64,000 bases of DNA, taken from Roseinatronobacter bogoriensis DSM 18756 (lineage in GTDB: Bacteria > Pseudomonadota > Alphaproteobacteria > Rhodobacterales > Rhodobacteraceae). Both the position numbers and the translations under genes were made by a program. The stretch spans positions 186,001-250,000 of the forward strand of contig NZ_SORN01000002.1 in NCBI RefSeq assembly GCF_004366635.1, in the 5' to 3' direction. Of the stretch, positions 16,333 to 25,308 are shown piece after piece. The notes under the pieces are model-generated. The model did not search any database. It saw only the letters and a list, made by a program, of their open reading frames with translations, and was not told the DNA's origin. Position 1 is the first letter of the stretch. Each line of letters begins with the position of its first letter.

Positions 16333-17342
16333 AGCACTTTCCCCTTGAAGATACCTGTCGGACGGAACAGCAAAACGATGACCAGAATAGCAAAGGTAAC
16401 CGCGAACTTATAATCCACCGGAAGCAGTTGCATCATCGAGGTCGGCTCCAGCCCCTCGGGCATGAGATAGGTAAAGACGCGCCGCCAGGCGTAGGTGATG
16501 CCCATTTCCGCAAAAGCCACGACATAGGCCCCCACAATCGCTCCGATGGGAGAGCCGAGCCCCCCAAGAATGGCCGCTGCAAACATCGGCAACAGCAGTT
16601 GGAAATAGTTGAACGGTCTGAACCCCTTATCCAACCCGTAAAGCGTACCGGCAAGCACTAGCAGGATCGCCGTAATCGTCCATGTGATCATCACAACACG
16701 TTCCGGATTGATGCCCGACAACAAGGCCAGATCCTCGTTATCCGAATAGGCGCGCATTGATTTGCCCGAGCGGGTCCGATTGAGAAACCAGAACAAGGCC
16801 ACCATGACGACCAGCGCCGTGATGATTGTCAGCGCTTGCGCGCTGCGCAGCGCCATGCCTTCGGCCAGCCCCGTGAAATCGCGGAATTCGCGCACTGTGA
16901 ACAAGAAGCGGTTGCCATCTTCAAACCGTGTCTCTCCCACCCCCATGAACAGGCGGGTGATGCCATTGGTCACGAACATCACGCCCAGCGAGGCCATAAC
17001 AAGGGTCAGTGGCTTGGCCTTGACCTTGCGGAAATACTTGTAAACCAGTTTATCGGCGGTCAACAAATACGCGATCATGACCAGTAGCCCGAAGGGAATG
17101 GCCAGCAATGCGGTTGGCAGACCAAAGGGTTCTGTGATGCCCTGCGCCTGCAAGAAGAAGGTGCCGCCAATCACGGCGGCGGTGCCCAGTGCCATTGTGT
17201 CGCCATGCGCAAAATGCGCAAAACGCAGGATTGAGAAGATCAGCGTGATCCCCAGCGCCCCAAGCGCAAGCTGGCTGCCATAGGCAAGGGCAGGGATCAG
17301 CATGAAATTGGACAGGCTGACCAACGCGTTTAGCGGTTCCAT
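16329..17342 (-). CDS. livH: Branched-chain amino acid ABC permease LivH
   Basis: 337 residues from MEPLNALVSL. This start has a GGGGGATAAGG site; a longer reading to 17453 would run deep into livF and lacks membrane character. Eight or so transmembrane segments; SILRFAHFAHGDTMALG near residue 40 and AYSDNEDLALLSGINPERV, the cytoplasmic coupling helix. It forms the permease dimer with LivM. Four bases separate it from livF. Confidence 0.93.
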   Translation of the reverse strand: MEPLNALVSLSNFMLIPALAYGSQLALGALGITLIFSILRFAHFAHGDTMALGTAAVIGGTFFLQAQGITEPFGLPTALLAIPFGLLVMIAYLLTADKLVYKYFRKVKAKPLTLVMASLGVMFVTNGITRLFMGVGETRFEDGNRFLFTVREFRDFTGLAEGMALRSAQALTIITALVVMVALFWFLNRTRSGKSMRAYSDNEDLALLSGINPERVVMITWTITAILLVLAGTLYGLDKGFRPFNYFQLLLPMFAAAILGGLGSPIGAIVGAYVVAFAEMGITYAWRRVFTYLMPEGLEPTSMMQLLPVDYKFAVTFAILVIVLLFRPTGIFKGKVL

Positions 17343-17346
17343 TGCC

Positions 17347-18057
17347 TTATCCCCCCAGAAAACTTTTGCGGACCTCGGGGTCGGCCAACAGGGCCTGTCC
17401 GGTGTCGGTGTATCGGTTTTCGCCCTGCACCAGAACATAGCCTTTATCGGCAATATTCAGGGCCTGGCGGGCGTTCTGTTCGACCATCAGAATGGAAATG
17501 CCAGTACGTGCGATCTCGATGATCCGGTCAAAAAGCTCATCCATCACAATCGGGCTTACACCTGCCGTCGGCTCATCCAGCATCAGAACGGAAGGCTTTG
17601 TCATTAACGCACGACCCACCGCGACTTGCTGACGCTGGCCGCCCGACAACTCGCCCGCGGCCTGCCGCCGCTTGTCGCGCAAGATCGGAAACAGCTCATA
17701 AACCTGTTCCATCGTGGCCTTGATGTCGTCGTGCCGAATGAACGCGCCCATCTCAAGGTTTTCTTCCACGCTCATGGAGGGAAAGATATTGCTCGTCTGA
17801 GGCACAAAGCCCATCCCCTTACGCACGCGGGCCTGCGGGGTCAGGGAGGTGATATCCTCGCCCTGTAGCCGCACGCTGCCTTCGCGCAGCTTCAACATAC
17901 CAAATACGGCTTTCATGGCCGTCGATTTGCCAGCCCCATTCGGGCCGACAATCACGGCAATCTCGCCTTTTTCGACGGCAATCGTGCAGCTGTGCAGAAT
18001 ATCGGCGCCACCATAACCGCCAGTCATGCTGTCACCTATCAAGAAGGGCTGTGTCAT
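17347..18057 (-). CDS. livF: Branched-chain amino acid ABC ATPase LivF
   Basis: A 236-residue ATP-binding subunit. Walker A GPNGAGKST at residues ~39-47, signature LSGGQRQQVAVGRALM, Walker B LMLDEPTAGVSP, and VEQNARQALNIADKGYVL, which distinguishes LivF from LivG. Its start lies three bases after the stop of the embedded secreted-protein gene, with GAGGGCTAGGAC as ribosome site. Works as a heterodimer with LivG. Confidence 0.95.
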   Translation of the reverse strand: MTQPFLIGDSMTGGYGGADILHSCTIAVEKGEIAVIVGPNGAGKSTAMKAVFGMLKLREGSVRLQGEDITSLTPQARVRKGMGFVPQTSNIFPSMSVEENLEMGAFIRHDDIKATMEQVYELFPILRDKRRQAAGELSGGQRQQVAVGRALMTKPSVLMLDEPTAGVSPIVMDELFDRIIEIARTGISILMVEQNARQALNIADKGYVLVQGENRYTDTGQALLADPEVRKSFLGG

Positions 18058-18060
18058 GTC

Positions 18061-18603
18061 CTAGCCCTCTTCCGCAAGGCGGATCATATCCGAAATGTTG
18101 CGCATATTCTGTTCCATTTCACTTGCACTGAAGGCCGCGTCGCCGTCCAGCGCCAGAATGACATGGCGGCCATTGCCTTGCACGACAGCCGTGACCACGA
18201 CATATTCGTCGTCGTAGTCAAACTCTGTCATCGTGATCATCATTCCACTGACCTGCGGGGTCTGAAAGCTGACGCGGTCCATTATATCGGGCGCCCGCTG
18301 CCCCTCCGCGGCGGCTTGCTGGATGAATTCCGCTTCAAGGCTGTCCATGATCGCATCCAGCGAAAGCGCCTCCAGAAGATCAGGCAGAGGCATGACCTCC
18401 AGCCAGAGCTGATCGCTTTCCAGAACCAGAGCATCCTCAAAACCAAAGCTCTCTGCACCCTGCCAGACTGTCCCGTCAGCGCAGAGTTCGAAATTCACGG
18501 GCAAAGGAATGCAAGGCTCTTGGGCGTCGGCGTGTGAAAGTGACAACCAGCCCGCTATTGCAAGCCCTGTGATCAGGGCCGTCGTTCGACTTGGGCTAGA
18601 CAT
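18061..18603 (-). CDS. Unknown secreted protein inside the liv operon
   Basis: A 180-residue protein with a signal peptide (LITGLAIAGWLSLSHADAQ, residues ~10-28). The mature part is acidic, with two Cys close to the N terminus and a mixed alpha-beta pattern, and no domain I recognise. It starts with a strong GGAGGAAGGGC site, overlaps the livG end by eight bases and is three bases ahead of livF, so it is clearly part of the operon. A periplasmic accessory of the transporter is the simplest idea, but nothing in the sequence proves it. Confidence 0.75.
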   Translation of the reverse strand: MSSPSRTTALITGLAIAGWLSLSHADAQEPCIPLPVNFELCADGTVWQGAESFGFEDALVLESDQLWLEVMPLPDLLEALSLDAIMDSLEAEFIQQAAAEGQRAPDIMDRVSFQTPQVSGMMITMTEFDYDDEYVVVTAVVQGNGRHVILALDGDAAFSASEMEQNMRNISDMIRLAEEG

Positions 18604-19399
18604 GCCCTTCCTCCTTCAAGACCTTGTTTTTCAGTCCTGTACCCAGATACGCTTCGATCACCTGCTCATTGGCCTTGATCTCGTCCAATGTTCCCTCTGC
18701 CAGCACCTTGCCTTCAGCCATACAGATCACCGGGTCGCAGATGCGGCCGATGAAATCCATGTCATGCTCGATGACAACAAATGTATAGCCCTGTTCCTTG
18801 TTCAGGCGCAGGATGGCGTCGGCAATCGTATTGAGCAATGTGCGGTTCACGCCTGCGCCAACCTCGTCCAAAAAGACGATCTTGGCATCGGTCATCATCG
18901 TGCGGCCCAGTTCCAGAAGCTTCTTCTGACCGCCGGAAATCTGGCCTGCCTTTTCATCTGCAATATGGTCGATGGTCAGGAATTCAAGCACTTCATTGGC
19001 GCGGGCACGGATGCGCGCCTCTTCCTCGCGCACGCGCGCGCCATGGAACCACGCTGACCACAGGTTTTCACCGGATTGACCGGGCGGCACCATCATAAGG
19101 TTCTCGCGCACGGTCATGGAATGAAATTCATGCGCGACCTGAAATGTGCGAAGCAAACCCTTGGAAAATAACGCGTGTGGGGCCAAGCCTGTAATATCTT
19201 CGCCCTCCATCAGCACTTGGCCTGATGTGGGTGGCAGCACACCTGCGATCACATTGAAAAGCGTCGTTTTGCCAGCGCCATTGGGACCGATCAGCCCTGT
19301 GATAGAGCCTTTCTCGATTTCCAGCGTCGCGCCGTCTACAGCATGGAATCCGCCAAAGTGCTTGTGCAAATTCTCGACACGGATCATGGCCATCGCCAT
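18596..19399 (-). CDS. livG: Branched-chain amino acid ABC ATPase LivG
   Basis: 267 residues; the first of three closely spaced ATGs is taken because AAAGGGGAG precedes it. Walker A GPNGAGKTT, signature ISGGQKKLLELGRTMM, Walker B IVFLDEVGAGVN and the H-loop VVIEHDMDFIG are all present. The Walker B run reads DEVGAGVN where most LivG proteins have DEPAAGLN; this is seen in some family members. Pairs with LivF. Confidence 0.94.
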   Translation of the reverse strand: MAMAMIRVENLHKHFGGFHAVDGATLEIEKGSITGLIGPNGAGKTTLFNVIAGVLPPTSGQVLMEGEDITGLAPHALFSKGLLRTFQVAHEFHSMTVRENLMMVPPGQSGENLWSAWFHGARVREEEARIRARANEVLEFLTIDHIADEKAGQISGGQKKLLELGRTMMTDAKIVFLDEVGAGVNRTLLNTIADAILRLNKEQGYTFVVIEHDMDFIGRICDPVICMAEGKVLAEGTLDEIKANEQVIEAYLGTGLKNKVLKEEGHV

Positions 19400-19439
19400 C
19401 TACTCCCCTTTGCGGGATGCCTTTTGCGGCTATCTGTGG

Positions 19440-19471
19440 AAAAACGGCCCGAGGTGTTCCCCCTCGGGCCG
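19440..19471 (-). terminator. Terminator between livK and livG
   Basis: Perfect 10-bp stem CGGCCCGAGG / CCTCGGGCCG with a 7-base loop (19445-19471), followed on the minus strand by TTTTT (19444-19440). It would end most transcripts after the binding-protein gene, giving more LivK than permease and ATPase, as is common in such operons. Confidence 0.85.
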
Positions 19472-19500
19472 CAGGATCCGATATCGGACCCGTTTCAGGA

Positions 19501-20682
19501 TCAGTGGAACTGAACCGTTACATATTCGCCACCTTCGACGACATATTCACGGTAGCTGCCAGCAGCTTCGCCCGGACCGACCAACTCGACATTGGTGGCA
19601 CCAACATAGTTGACTTCGCCACCATTCGCGAGAATCTCGAGGCCGCGCGCCAGATCACCGGGAAGGATTTCTTCGCCCGGCGCATTGGCCACATTCAGGA
19701 TATTCGCGGCAATGCCTTCTGGCGTTGCTTCGCCTGCTGCCTGTGCTGCAAGCGCCAGAAGCGCTGCTGCATCATAGCTTTCGCGTGTGTAGCTGGACTG
19801 GCCCTGAACTCCGGCTTCTTCTGCCATCGCGTGGAAACGGTCTGCGCCTTCACCTTCGGCCCAAGGGATTGTTCCGATGGTGCCTTCCAGCGCCTCACCC
19901 ACGGCGGAGATCATTTCGTCGCCATACATCCCGTCACCGATGAAGAAGTTTTCGAATGCACCCAGCTCATAGGCTGTGCGCAGCATCGAGCCACCACCAT
20001 CGACATAGCCAAGGATCACCAACGCATCGCCACCGGCGGAGGCAAGCTGGCCGACTTCGGCAGAATAATCGCCGCGCGCTTCTTCATGCGCTACTTTTGA
20101 CGTGATTGTGCCGCCCAATGCAAGGAAGGACTCTTCGAATGCATTGGCAAAACCTGCGCCGTAGTCATTGTTTGTGTAGGTCAGCGCAACGTCAGAGAAG
20201 CCGCGCTCCATGACGATGCCCGCCAGGATTTCGCCCTGACGCGCATCTGAAGGCGATGTGCGGAAGAACAGGCCATTCGACTCTGTCGTGGTGAATGCTG
20301 GCGATGTCGCCGAAGGCGAGATCATCGGGATACCGGCCGACATTGCGACGTTCTGAAGCACAGCCATGGTCACCCCAGAGCAGTCAGCGCCCATGATCGC
20401 CACAACCCCGTCAGATGAAATCATACGTTCTGCTGCGGCCTGCGCTGCGGAAGAGTCCACACAGGTCGAGTCGGCACGTACGGACGTGATTGTCTGGCCG
20501 CCAAGGAACATGCCGCTTTCATTGATTTCGTTCCACGCCATTTCGGCCCCATCGGCCATATATGGGGTGATCGATTCAATCGGCCCGGTGAATCCAAGCA
20601 GGACACCCATCTTGACCTCATCGGCCAGCGCCATGCCTGCCGAGAATGCCAGAGCCGTACTGGCAAGAAGAAGCTTTTTCAT
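19501..20682 (-). CDS. livK: LivK-like periplasmic binding protein
   Basis: 393 residues with a classical signal peptide (MKKLLLASTALAFSAGMALA). The mature protein is a type 1 periplasmic binding protein: VKMGVLLGFTGPIESI at the start, AIMGADCSGVTMAVL and SPSATSPAFT near residue 125, and LTYTNNDYGAGFANAF. Ligands of this family are branched-chain amino acids, amides or aromatic compounds; the exact ligand cannot be read. First gene of the operon, separated from the rest by a terminator. Confidence 0.92.
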   Translation of the reverse strand: MKKLLLASTALAFSAGMALADEVKMGVLLGFTGPIESITPYMADGAEMAWNEINESGMFLGGQTITSVRADSTCVDSSAAQAAAERMISSDGVVAIMGADCSGVTMAVLQNVAMSAGIPMISPSATSPAFTTTESNGLFFRTSPSDARQGEILAGIVMERGFSDVALTYTNNDYGAGFANAFEESFLALGGTITSKVAHEEARGDYSAEVGQLASAGGDALVILGYVDGGGSMLRTAYELGAFENFFIGDGMYGDEMISAVGEALEGTIGTIPWAEGEGADRFHAMAEEAGVQGQSSYTRESYDAAALLALAAQAAGEATPEGIAANILNVANAPGEEILPGDLARGLEILANGGEVNYVGATNVELVGPGEAAGSYREYVVEGGEYVTVQFH

Positions 20683-20738
20683 AAGAAATCTCCCATAGAT
20701 TTGTTATCGTCCGAGTTGAATGTGAACCACGCAACTCC

Positions 20739-20754
20739 GGCGGTTTGGACCGCC
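20739..20754. other. Hairpin between guaA and livK
   Basis: GGCGGT-TTGG-ACCGCC can form a 6-bp hairpin in the 187-bp gap that must hold both the end of guaA transcription and the liv promoter. No T-run follows, so it may be a weak terminator or a leader structure of livK. Nothing else stands out in this gap. Confidence 0.3.
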
Positions 20755-20869
20755 TTGGTAAAATGCCTAGCATGGCGATTTACAGAGTGGAAGAATTTTC
20801 GGGCGGGTTTACCACGTCAATTATCTTCCGTTTCAGTGCAGGAAAGATGTTTCCCCTTGATTGTAACCC

Positions 20870-22429
20870 TCACTCCAGCTCGATTGTCCCGGGCGGTTTC
20901 GAGGTGCAGTCATAGAACACACGATTGATGCCGCGCACCTCGTTGATGATGCGTGTCGACGTTTCGCCTAAAAATTCATGCGTAAACGGGTAGTAATCTG
21001 CTGTCATTCCATCGACCGAAGTGACCGCGCGCAACGCGAGGGCGAAATCATAAGTCCGCCCATCCCCCATCACACCGACGGTGCGCATCGGCAGGATAGC
21101 CGCAAACGCCTGCCATATCTGGTCATACAGCCCATGGCGGCGGATCTGGTCAATATAAACAGCATCGGCGCGGCGCAGGATATCCAGCTTTTCGCGGGTG
21201 ATTTCACCGGGGCAACGAATGGCAAGACCGGGGCCGGGGAAGGGGTGGCGGCCAATGAAACTGGCGGGCAGGCCAAGTTCCCGGCCCAGCGCGCGCACTT
21301 CGTCCTTGAACAATTCGCGCAGCGGCTCAACAAGTTTCAGGCCCATCTTTTCGGGCAGGCCGCCCACATTGTGGTGACTTTTGATTGTGACCGAAGGCCC
21401 ACCAGAGAAACTGACCGATTCTATAACGTCCGGATAAAGCGTGCCTTGGGCCAGAAACTCTGCCCCCTGAATCTCATTGGCGTATTTCTGGAACACATCA
21501 ATAAACAATCCACCAATTATCTTACGCTTTGTTTCCGGATCGGAAACACCCTCCAGCGCGCCAAGGAACAGATCGGATTCGTCCGCATGGATTAGCGGGA
21601 TGTTATAATTGTCGCGGAACATGGTCACGACTTCTTCGGCCTCGTTCAGGCGTAACAGGCCGTGATCGACGAAAACGCACGTCAACTGATCGCCAATCGC
21701 TTCGTGAATCAGCACTGCTGCAACCGAACTGTCCACACCGCCCGAAAGCCCGCAAATCACCCGCTTGTCACCAACTTGCGCCCGGATCTTTGCAATCGCT
21801 TCTTCACGATAGGCACCCATTGTCCAGTCGCCCTGAAATCCGGCAAGTTTCAGGAAGTTTCCAAGCATACGGGCGCCATGCGGCGTATGATGCACTTCCG
21901 GGTGGAACTGAACTGCATAAAATTTGCGCGCCTCGTCTGCGATAATGGCGAAAGGCGCATTCGGTGATGTGGCAATCACATCAAAGCCCGGCGCCAGCGC
22001 GGTGACGCGGTCGCCATGGCTCATCCAGACCTGTTCGCGCCCGGCCTCGAACAGACCAGCGAAAATACCATCAGATCTGTGGCCGCTTGCGGGTTCGATA
22101 TAGGCGCGACCGAATTCCGCATGATGGCCGGATTCAACCCGCCCGCCAAGCTGCGCCATCATGACCTGCTGCCCATAGCAGATGCCGAATAGCGGCACGC
22201 CCATTTCAAACAGGTATTGGGGCGCGCGCGGGCTGCCGTCTTGGGGTACCGAACCCGGCCCGCCTGACAGGATAACCGCCTTGGGCTGTCGCGCCCTGAG
22301 GAATGCTTCATCCACCTTCTGGAAGGGATGAATTTCGCAATAGACGTTCGACTCGCGCAGGCGGCGGGCTATCAGCTGCGTAACCTGAGAACCGAAATCA
22401 ATGATAAGGCAGAAATCATGCTGTGTCAT
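20870..22429 (-). CDS. guaA: GMP synthase (glutamine-hydrolysing)
   Basis: 519 residues from MTQHDFCLIIDFGSQVTQL, the usual start of the family; a reading to 22522 adds only non-conserved residues. Class I glutamine amidotransferase domain with nucleophile Cys in GICYGQQVMMAQ; ATP-pyrophosphatase domain with SGGVDSSVAAVL; C-terminal dimerisation domain. It converts XMP to GMP. The terminal motif reads IELE instead of the usual IEWE. Lies 40 bp downstream of the glycerate kinase gene on the same strand. Confidence 0.96.
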   Translation of the reverse strand: MTQHDFCLIIDFGSQVTQLIARRLRESNVYCEIHPFQKVDEAFLRARQPKAVILSGGPGSVPQDGSPRAPQYLFEMGVPLFGICYGQQVMMAQLGGRVESGHHAEFGRAYIEPASGHRSDGIFAGLFEAGREQVWMSHGDRVTALAPGFDVIATSPNAPFAIIADEARKFYAVQFHPEVHHTPHGARMLGNFLKLAGFQGDWTMGAYREEAIAKIRAQVGDKRVICGLSGGVDSSVAAVLIHEAIGDQLTCVFVDHGLLRLNEAEEVVTMFRDNYNIPLIHADESDLFLGALEGVSDPETKRKIIGGLFIDVFQKYANEIQGAEFLAQGTLYPDVIESVSFSGGPSVTIKSHHNVGGLPEKMGLKLVEPLRELFKDEVRALGRELGLPASFIGRHPFPGPGLAIRCPGEITREKLDILRRADAVYIDQIRRHGLYDQIWQAFAAILPMRTVGVMGDGRTYDFALALRAVTSVDGMTADYYPFTHEFLGETSTRIINEVRGINRVFYDCTSKPPGTIELE

Positions 22430-22469
22430 GGGCGTTCGCTTATGCCAAAGGTTGCACGCTATCAAGAGG

Positions 22470-23699
22470 TCACGGGGCGATAGACAGAATTTGCAGGTCC
22501 GCGACATTGGTGCCTGTGGCACCTGTAATCAGCAGATCACCCGAAAGGGACAGCGCGCGGTAGCTGTCATTCTGTGCCAGAAGCGCCTCCGGGTCACCGC
22601 CTGCGGCACTAATACGCGCGACCGTGCCGCCATCGACAATAGCGCCCGCCGCATCGGTTGGACCATCGCGCCCGTCTGTTCCAGCAGACAAGAAACGCCA
22701 GCCAGGCTTGCCTTGCAGCGCAAGCGCGATGCGCAGCGCAAGTTCCTGATTGCGCCCGCCACGCCCGCTGCCGCGCAGGATCACAGTTGTCTCGCCACCA
22801 AACAGCGCAAGCTGTTGCCCGCCTGTCCGGGCACAGACCACAATTTGCGCGGCGGCCTGCGCGACATCGCCGACCAACGCATCAGAGAAAATGCGCGCAT
22901 CTGGTCGTGCCTCAAGCATCGCACTCAGCGATAAGCGATTCGATCCGATAAGCCGGTTTTGCGCCACCGGCAAAGCTGCGGCATTTTCCTTGCGGTTTAG
23001 CGCCTCTTGTGCTGCTTGCGGCAGATTGCCCCATAAGCCGTGCTGCTTAAGCATGGAAACAACTTCTGCGCGGGGCATTAGCGGGGCGACCGTGGGACCG
23101 GATGCAATTGCGCGCAGATCATCGCCGATCACATCAGACAGAATCAGGGCCGTGACCGGGGCAGGGGCCGCTTGTCGCAAAACACCACCCCCTTTGAGCC
23201 GCGAAAGATGCTGACGCACAGCGTTGATCCGCCCGATATCCAGCCCAGCGCCAAGCAGAAGGCGATTTACCTCTGCCTTCTCAGCCAGGGTTAACCCTTC
23301 TACAGGGGCAGGCAACAGCGCCGAACCGCCGCCGGATACCAGCACAAGCACCTTGTCCTTTTTGCCTGCCTGCGCCAGCAATTCTTCTGCCACCCCGGCG
23401 GCGCGCAGCCCATTCTCATCAGGTATGGGATGGCCTGAAGCGAGAACCTTGGCGCCTGGCACAGGGCGCGAATTCTCGTAATTTGTAACAACCAATGCAG
23501 ATACTGGCCCGGGTAGGTGCGTCAGCGCGGCCTCGGTCATGGTGCAGGCGGCCTTGCCAAGCCCCAGCACAAACAGCTTACCCGTTTCCGGCAAGGAGAT
23601 CGGGTTTTCCAAAAGGCTGGTCTGGACTGCCCTGGCTGGATCTGCGGCTTTTACACCAATACCGAACAGCGCTGTCATTTCTTCGCGCGAAAGCAACAT
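22470..23699 (-). CDS. ttuD: Glycerate 2-kinase (MOFRL family)
   Basis: 409 residues, ribosome site GCGGAG. N-terminal FVLGLGKAACTMTEAAL, GHPIPDENGL and the nucleotide loop LVSGGGSALLPAP, then RINAVRQHLSRLKGG, and the C-terminal MOFRL domain with SAGTDGRDGPTDAAGAIVDG. These are diagnostic of type II glycerate kinases that make 2-phosphoglycerate from D-glycerate. They serve glyoxylate, tartrate or hydroxypyruvate routes and the serine cycle. Probably cotranscribed with guaA. Confidence 0.9.
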   Translation of the reverse strand: MLLSREEMTALFGIGVKAADPARAVQTSLLENPISLPETGKLFVLGLGKAACTMTEAALTHLPGPVSALVVTNYENSRPVPGAKVLASGHPIPDENGLRAAGVAEELLAQAGKKDKVLVLVSGGGSALLPAPVEGLTLAEKAEVNRLLLGAGLDIGRINAVRQHLSRLKGGGVLRQAAPAPVTALILSDVIGDDLRAIASGPTVAPLMPRAEVVSMLKQHGLWGNLPQAAQEALNRKENAAALPVAQNRLIGSNRLSLSAMLEARPDARIFSDALVGDVAQAAAQIVVCARTGGQQLALFGGETTVILRGSGRGGRNQELALRIALALQGKPGWRFLSAGTDGRDGPTDAAGAIVDGGTVARISAAGGDPEALLAQNDSYRALSLSGDLLITGATGTNVADLQILSIAP

Positions 23700-23868
23700 T
23701 GGCGTCTCCGCTTGATCTGCATCGTTTTCGCAATTCGCAGAGAACCGCTGACAAGCCCGTTAGATATAACACCCTGTCCGCATTCTCAATGGCGTGGCTG
23801 ACATAGGCTTGTTATAGACGGCGCCGGAAAAGGGCGCATTGGCCCAAATGAGTTAAAAGGGAGAGATC

Positions 23869-24606
23869 ATGTTTGATTTGACAGGGAAATGCGTCCTTCT
23901 GACCGGGGCTTCCGGCGGAATTGGGGCGGAAATTGCCCGCAGCCTGCACGCTGCGGGTGCGACTGTAGCGATCTCGGGCACGCGCGAAGGGCCGCTTCAG
24001 GCGCTTGCAAGCGAACTTGGCACCCGTATTCATGTCTTGCCCTGCAACCTGTCGGACCCTGAAGCGGTCGAGGCTTTGCCCAAAGCGGCATCCGAGGCGA
24101 TGGGTGGGTTGGATATTCTGGTGAATAACGCAGGGATCACACGCGATAACCTGATGATGCGCATGACAGACGAGCAATGGAGCGCGGTGCTCGATGTGAA
24201 CCTGACCGCGTCGATGCGGCTTATGCGCGGGGTCTTGCGTGGCATGATGAAGGCGCGGTGGGGCCGGATCATCAATGTCTCGTCGGTGGTGGGGGCCATC
24301 GGCAATCCGGGGCAGGCCAATTACGTTGCCAGCAAGGCGGGGCTGGTGGGCATGTCCAAGGCGCTTGCGCAAGAGGTCGCCTCGCGTGGGATTACAGTGA
24401 ATTGCGTCGCGCCGGGCTTCATCGCGACCCCGATGACCGACGCGCTGACCGATGAACAGAAAGCAGCCATCAACAACCGCATTCCAGCAGGCAGAATGGG
24501 GACACCCACAGAAATTGCCGCCGGTGTTCTGTATCTTGCCAGCCCCGAAGCTGCCTATGTGACAGGCGCGGTGCTGCACATCAATGGCGGCATGGCAATG
24601 ATCTGA
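23869..24606 (+). CDS. fabG: 3-oxoacyl-ACP reductase
   Basis: 245 residues with an AAGGGAGAG site. Short-chain dehydrogenase: TGASGGIGAEIA cofactor loop at residues ~12-23, NNAGITRDNL, catalytic Ser in VSSVVGAIGNPGQANYVASKAG with Tyr-x3-Lys, and the PG motif with CVAPGFIATPMT. It reduces 3-oxoacyl-ACP with NADPH during fatty acid elongation. Followed by acpP and fabF in the usual order; fabD is not adjacent. Confidence 0.95.
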   Translation: MFDLTGKCVLLTGASGGIGAEIARSLHAAGATVAISGTREGPLQALASELGTRIHVLPCNLSDPEAVEALPKAASEAMGGLDILVNNAGITRDNLMMRMTDEQWSAVLDVNLTASMRLMRGVLRGMMKARWGRIINVSSVVGAIGNPGQANYVASKAGLVGMSKALAQEVASRGITVNCVAPGFIATPMTDALTDEQKAAINNRIPAGRMGTPTEIAAGVLYLASPEAAYVTGAVLHINGGMAMI

Positions 24607-24680
24607 GTGCGGCGCGAATGTATTTGAGACAGGCGCGCCATATGCTATAGGCAGTTTCGGATAGGGTGACATAGCGGCAC

Positions 24681-24709
24681 TTGACCTGCCGCGCCAATGG
24701 CCCTAATGG
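24681..24709 (+). promoter_or_regulatory. Candidate acpP promoter
   Basis: TTGACC (24681-24686), 17-bp spacer, TAATGG (24704-24709), 80 bp before the acpP start. A second possible promoter is TTGAGA (24624-24629) with TATAGG (24646-24651). A separate promoter is expected, since ACP is needed in large amounts. Confidence 0.4.
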
Positions 24710-24788
24710 GCTGGCAATGTGATGTCGCAATATGCGGCGGACGAGGGACTTTTCAGGCCGGAGACCGGCAAAACCTAAGGGGAAGAAC

Positions 24789-25022
24789 ATGAGCGATATC
24801 GCGGATCGTGTAAAAAAGATCGTGGTCGAGCATCTGGGCGTAGACGAAGGCAAGATCACCGAAGGTGCTTCCTTTATTGACGATCTGGGCGCAGACAGCC
24901 TTGATACGGTCGAGCTGGTCATGGCGTTCGAGGAAGAATTCGGGATCGAAATCCCTGATGACGCTGCCGAGAACATCCAGACATTCGGTGATGCGGTAAA
25001 GTTCATCTCTGAAGCGGCCTGA
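24789..25022 (+). CDS. acpP: Acyl carrier protein
   Basis: 77 residues from MSDIADRVKKIVVEH, with a GGGGAAG site. The phosphopantetheine Ser is Ser37 in LGADSLDTVELVMAFEEEF, the signature of the family; the protein is strongly acidic. It carries growing acyl chains on a prosthetic thiol. Followed by an efficient terminator and then fabF. Confidence 0.98.
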   Translation: MSDIADRVKKIVVEHLGVDEGKITEGASFIDDLGADSLDTVELVMAFEEEFGIEIPDDAAENIQTFGDAVKFISEAA

Positions 25023-25045
25023 TTGCGGACGCGAGATGTATTATG

Positions 25046-25075
25046 AAAACGCCATCCCACAGGGATGGCGTTTTT
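25046..25075 (+). terminator. Rho-independent terminator after acpP
   Basis: A 13-bp stem, AAAACGCCATCCC (25046-25058) with GGGATGGCGTTTT (25062-25074), 3-base loop and T-run. It can work on both strands. Confidence 0.9.
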
Positions 25076-25308
25076 CGTTTCAGTTGATGCGTGTGCTTTG
25101 GGTGGTTTTTCGGGGCCACTGACCTTTTGCCGCAAGGCAATCGCTGCACGCAACTTTCGTACCGGCCCGATTCGCTGGGAACGCTCACAGGATTTGCTTT
25201 GAAAAGTAAGCGGAGCGTTGCCGCGATATGCGGCTAATGCCTTTTCCTGCGCGCAAAATCCGGCTATCACCCCCTTTGAATAAACACAATCATATGGAGA
25301 TCGGGTGC

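Noticed and set aside
15028..20682. Urea (urtABCDE) transporter instead of liv
   Set aside because: Gene sizes and the binding-protein sequence fit the general LivK family, there is no UrtA signature I can recall, and no urease genes are near; the substrate nevertheless remains open.
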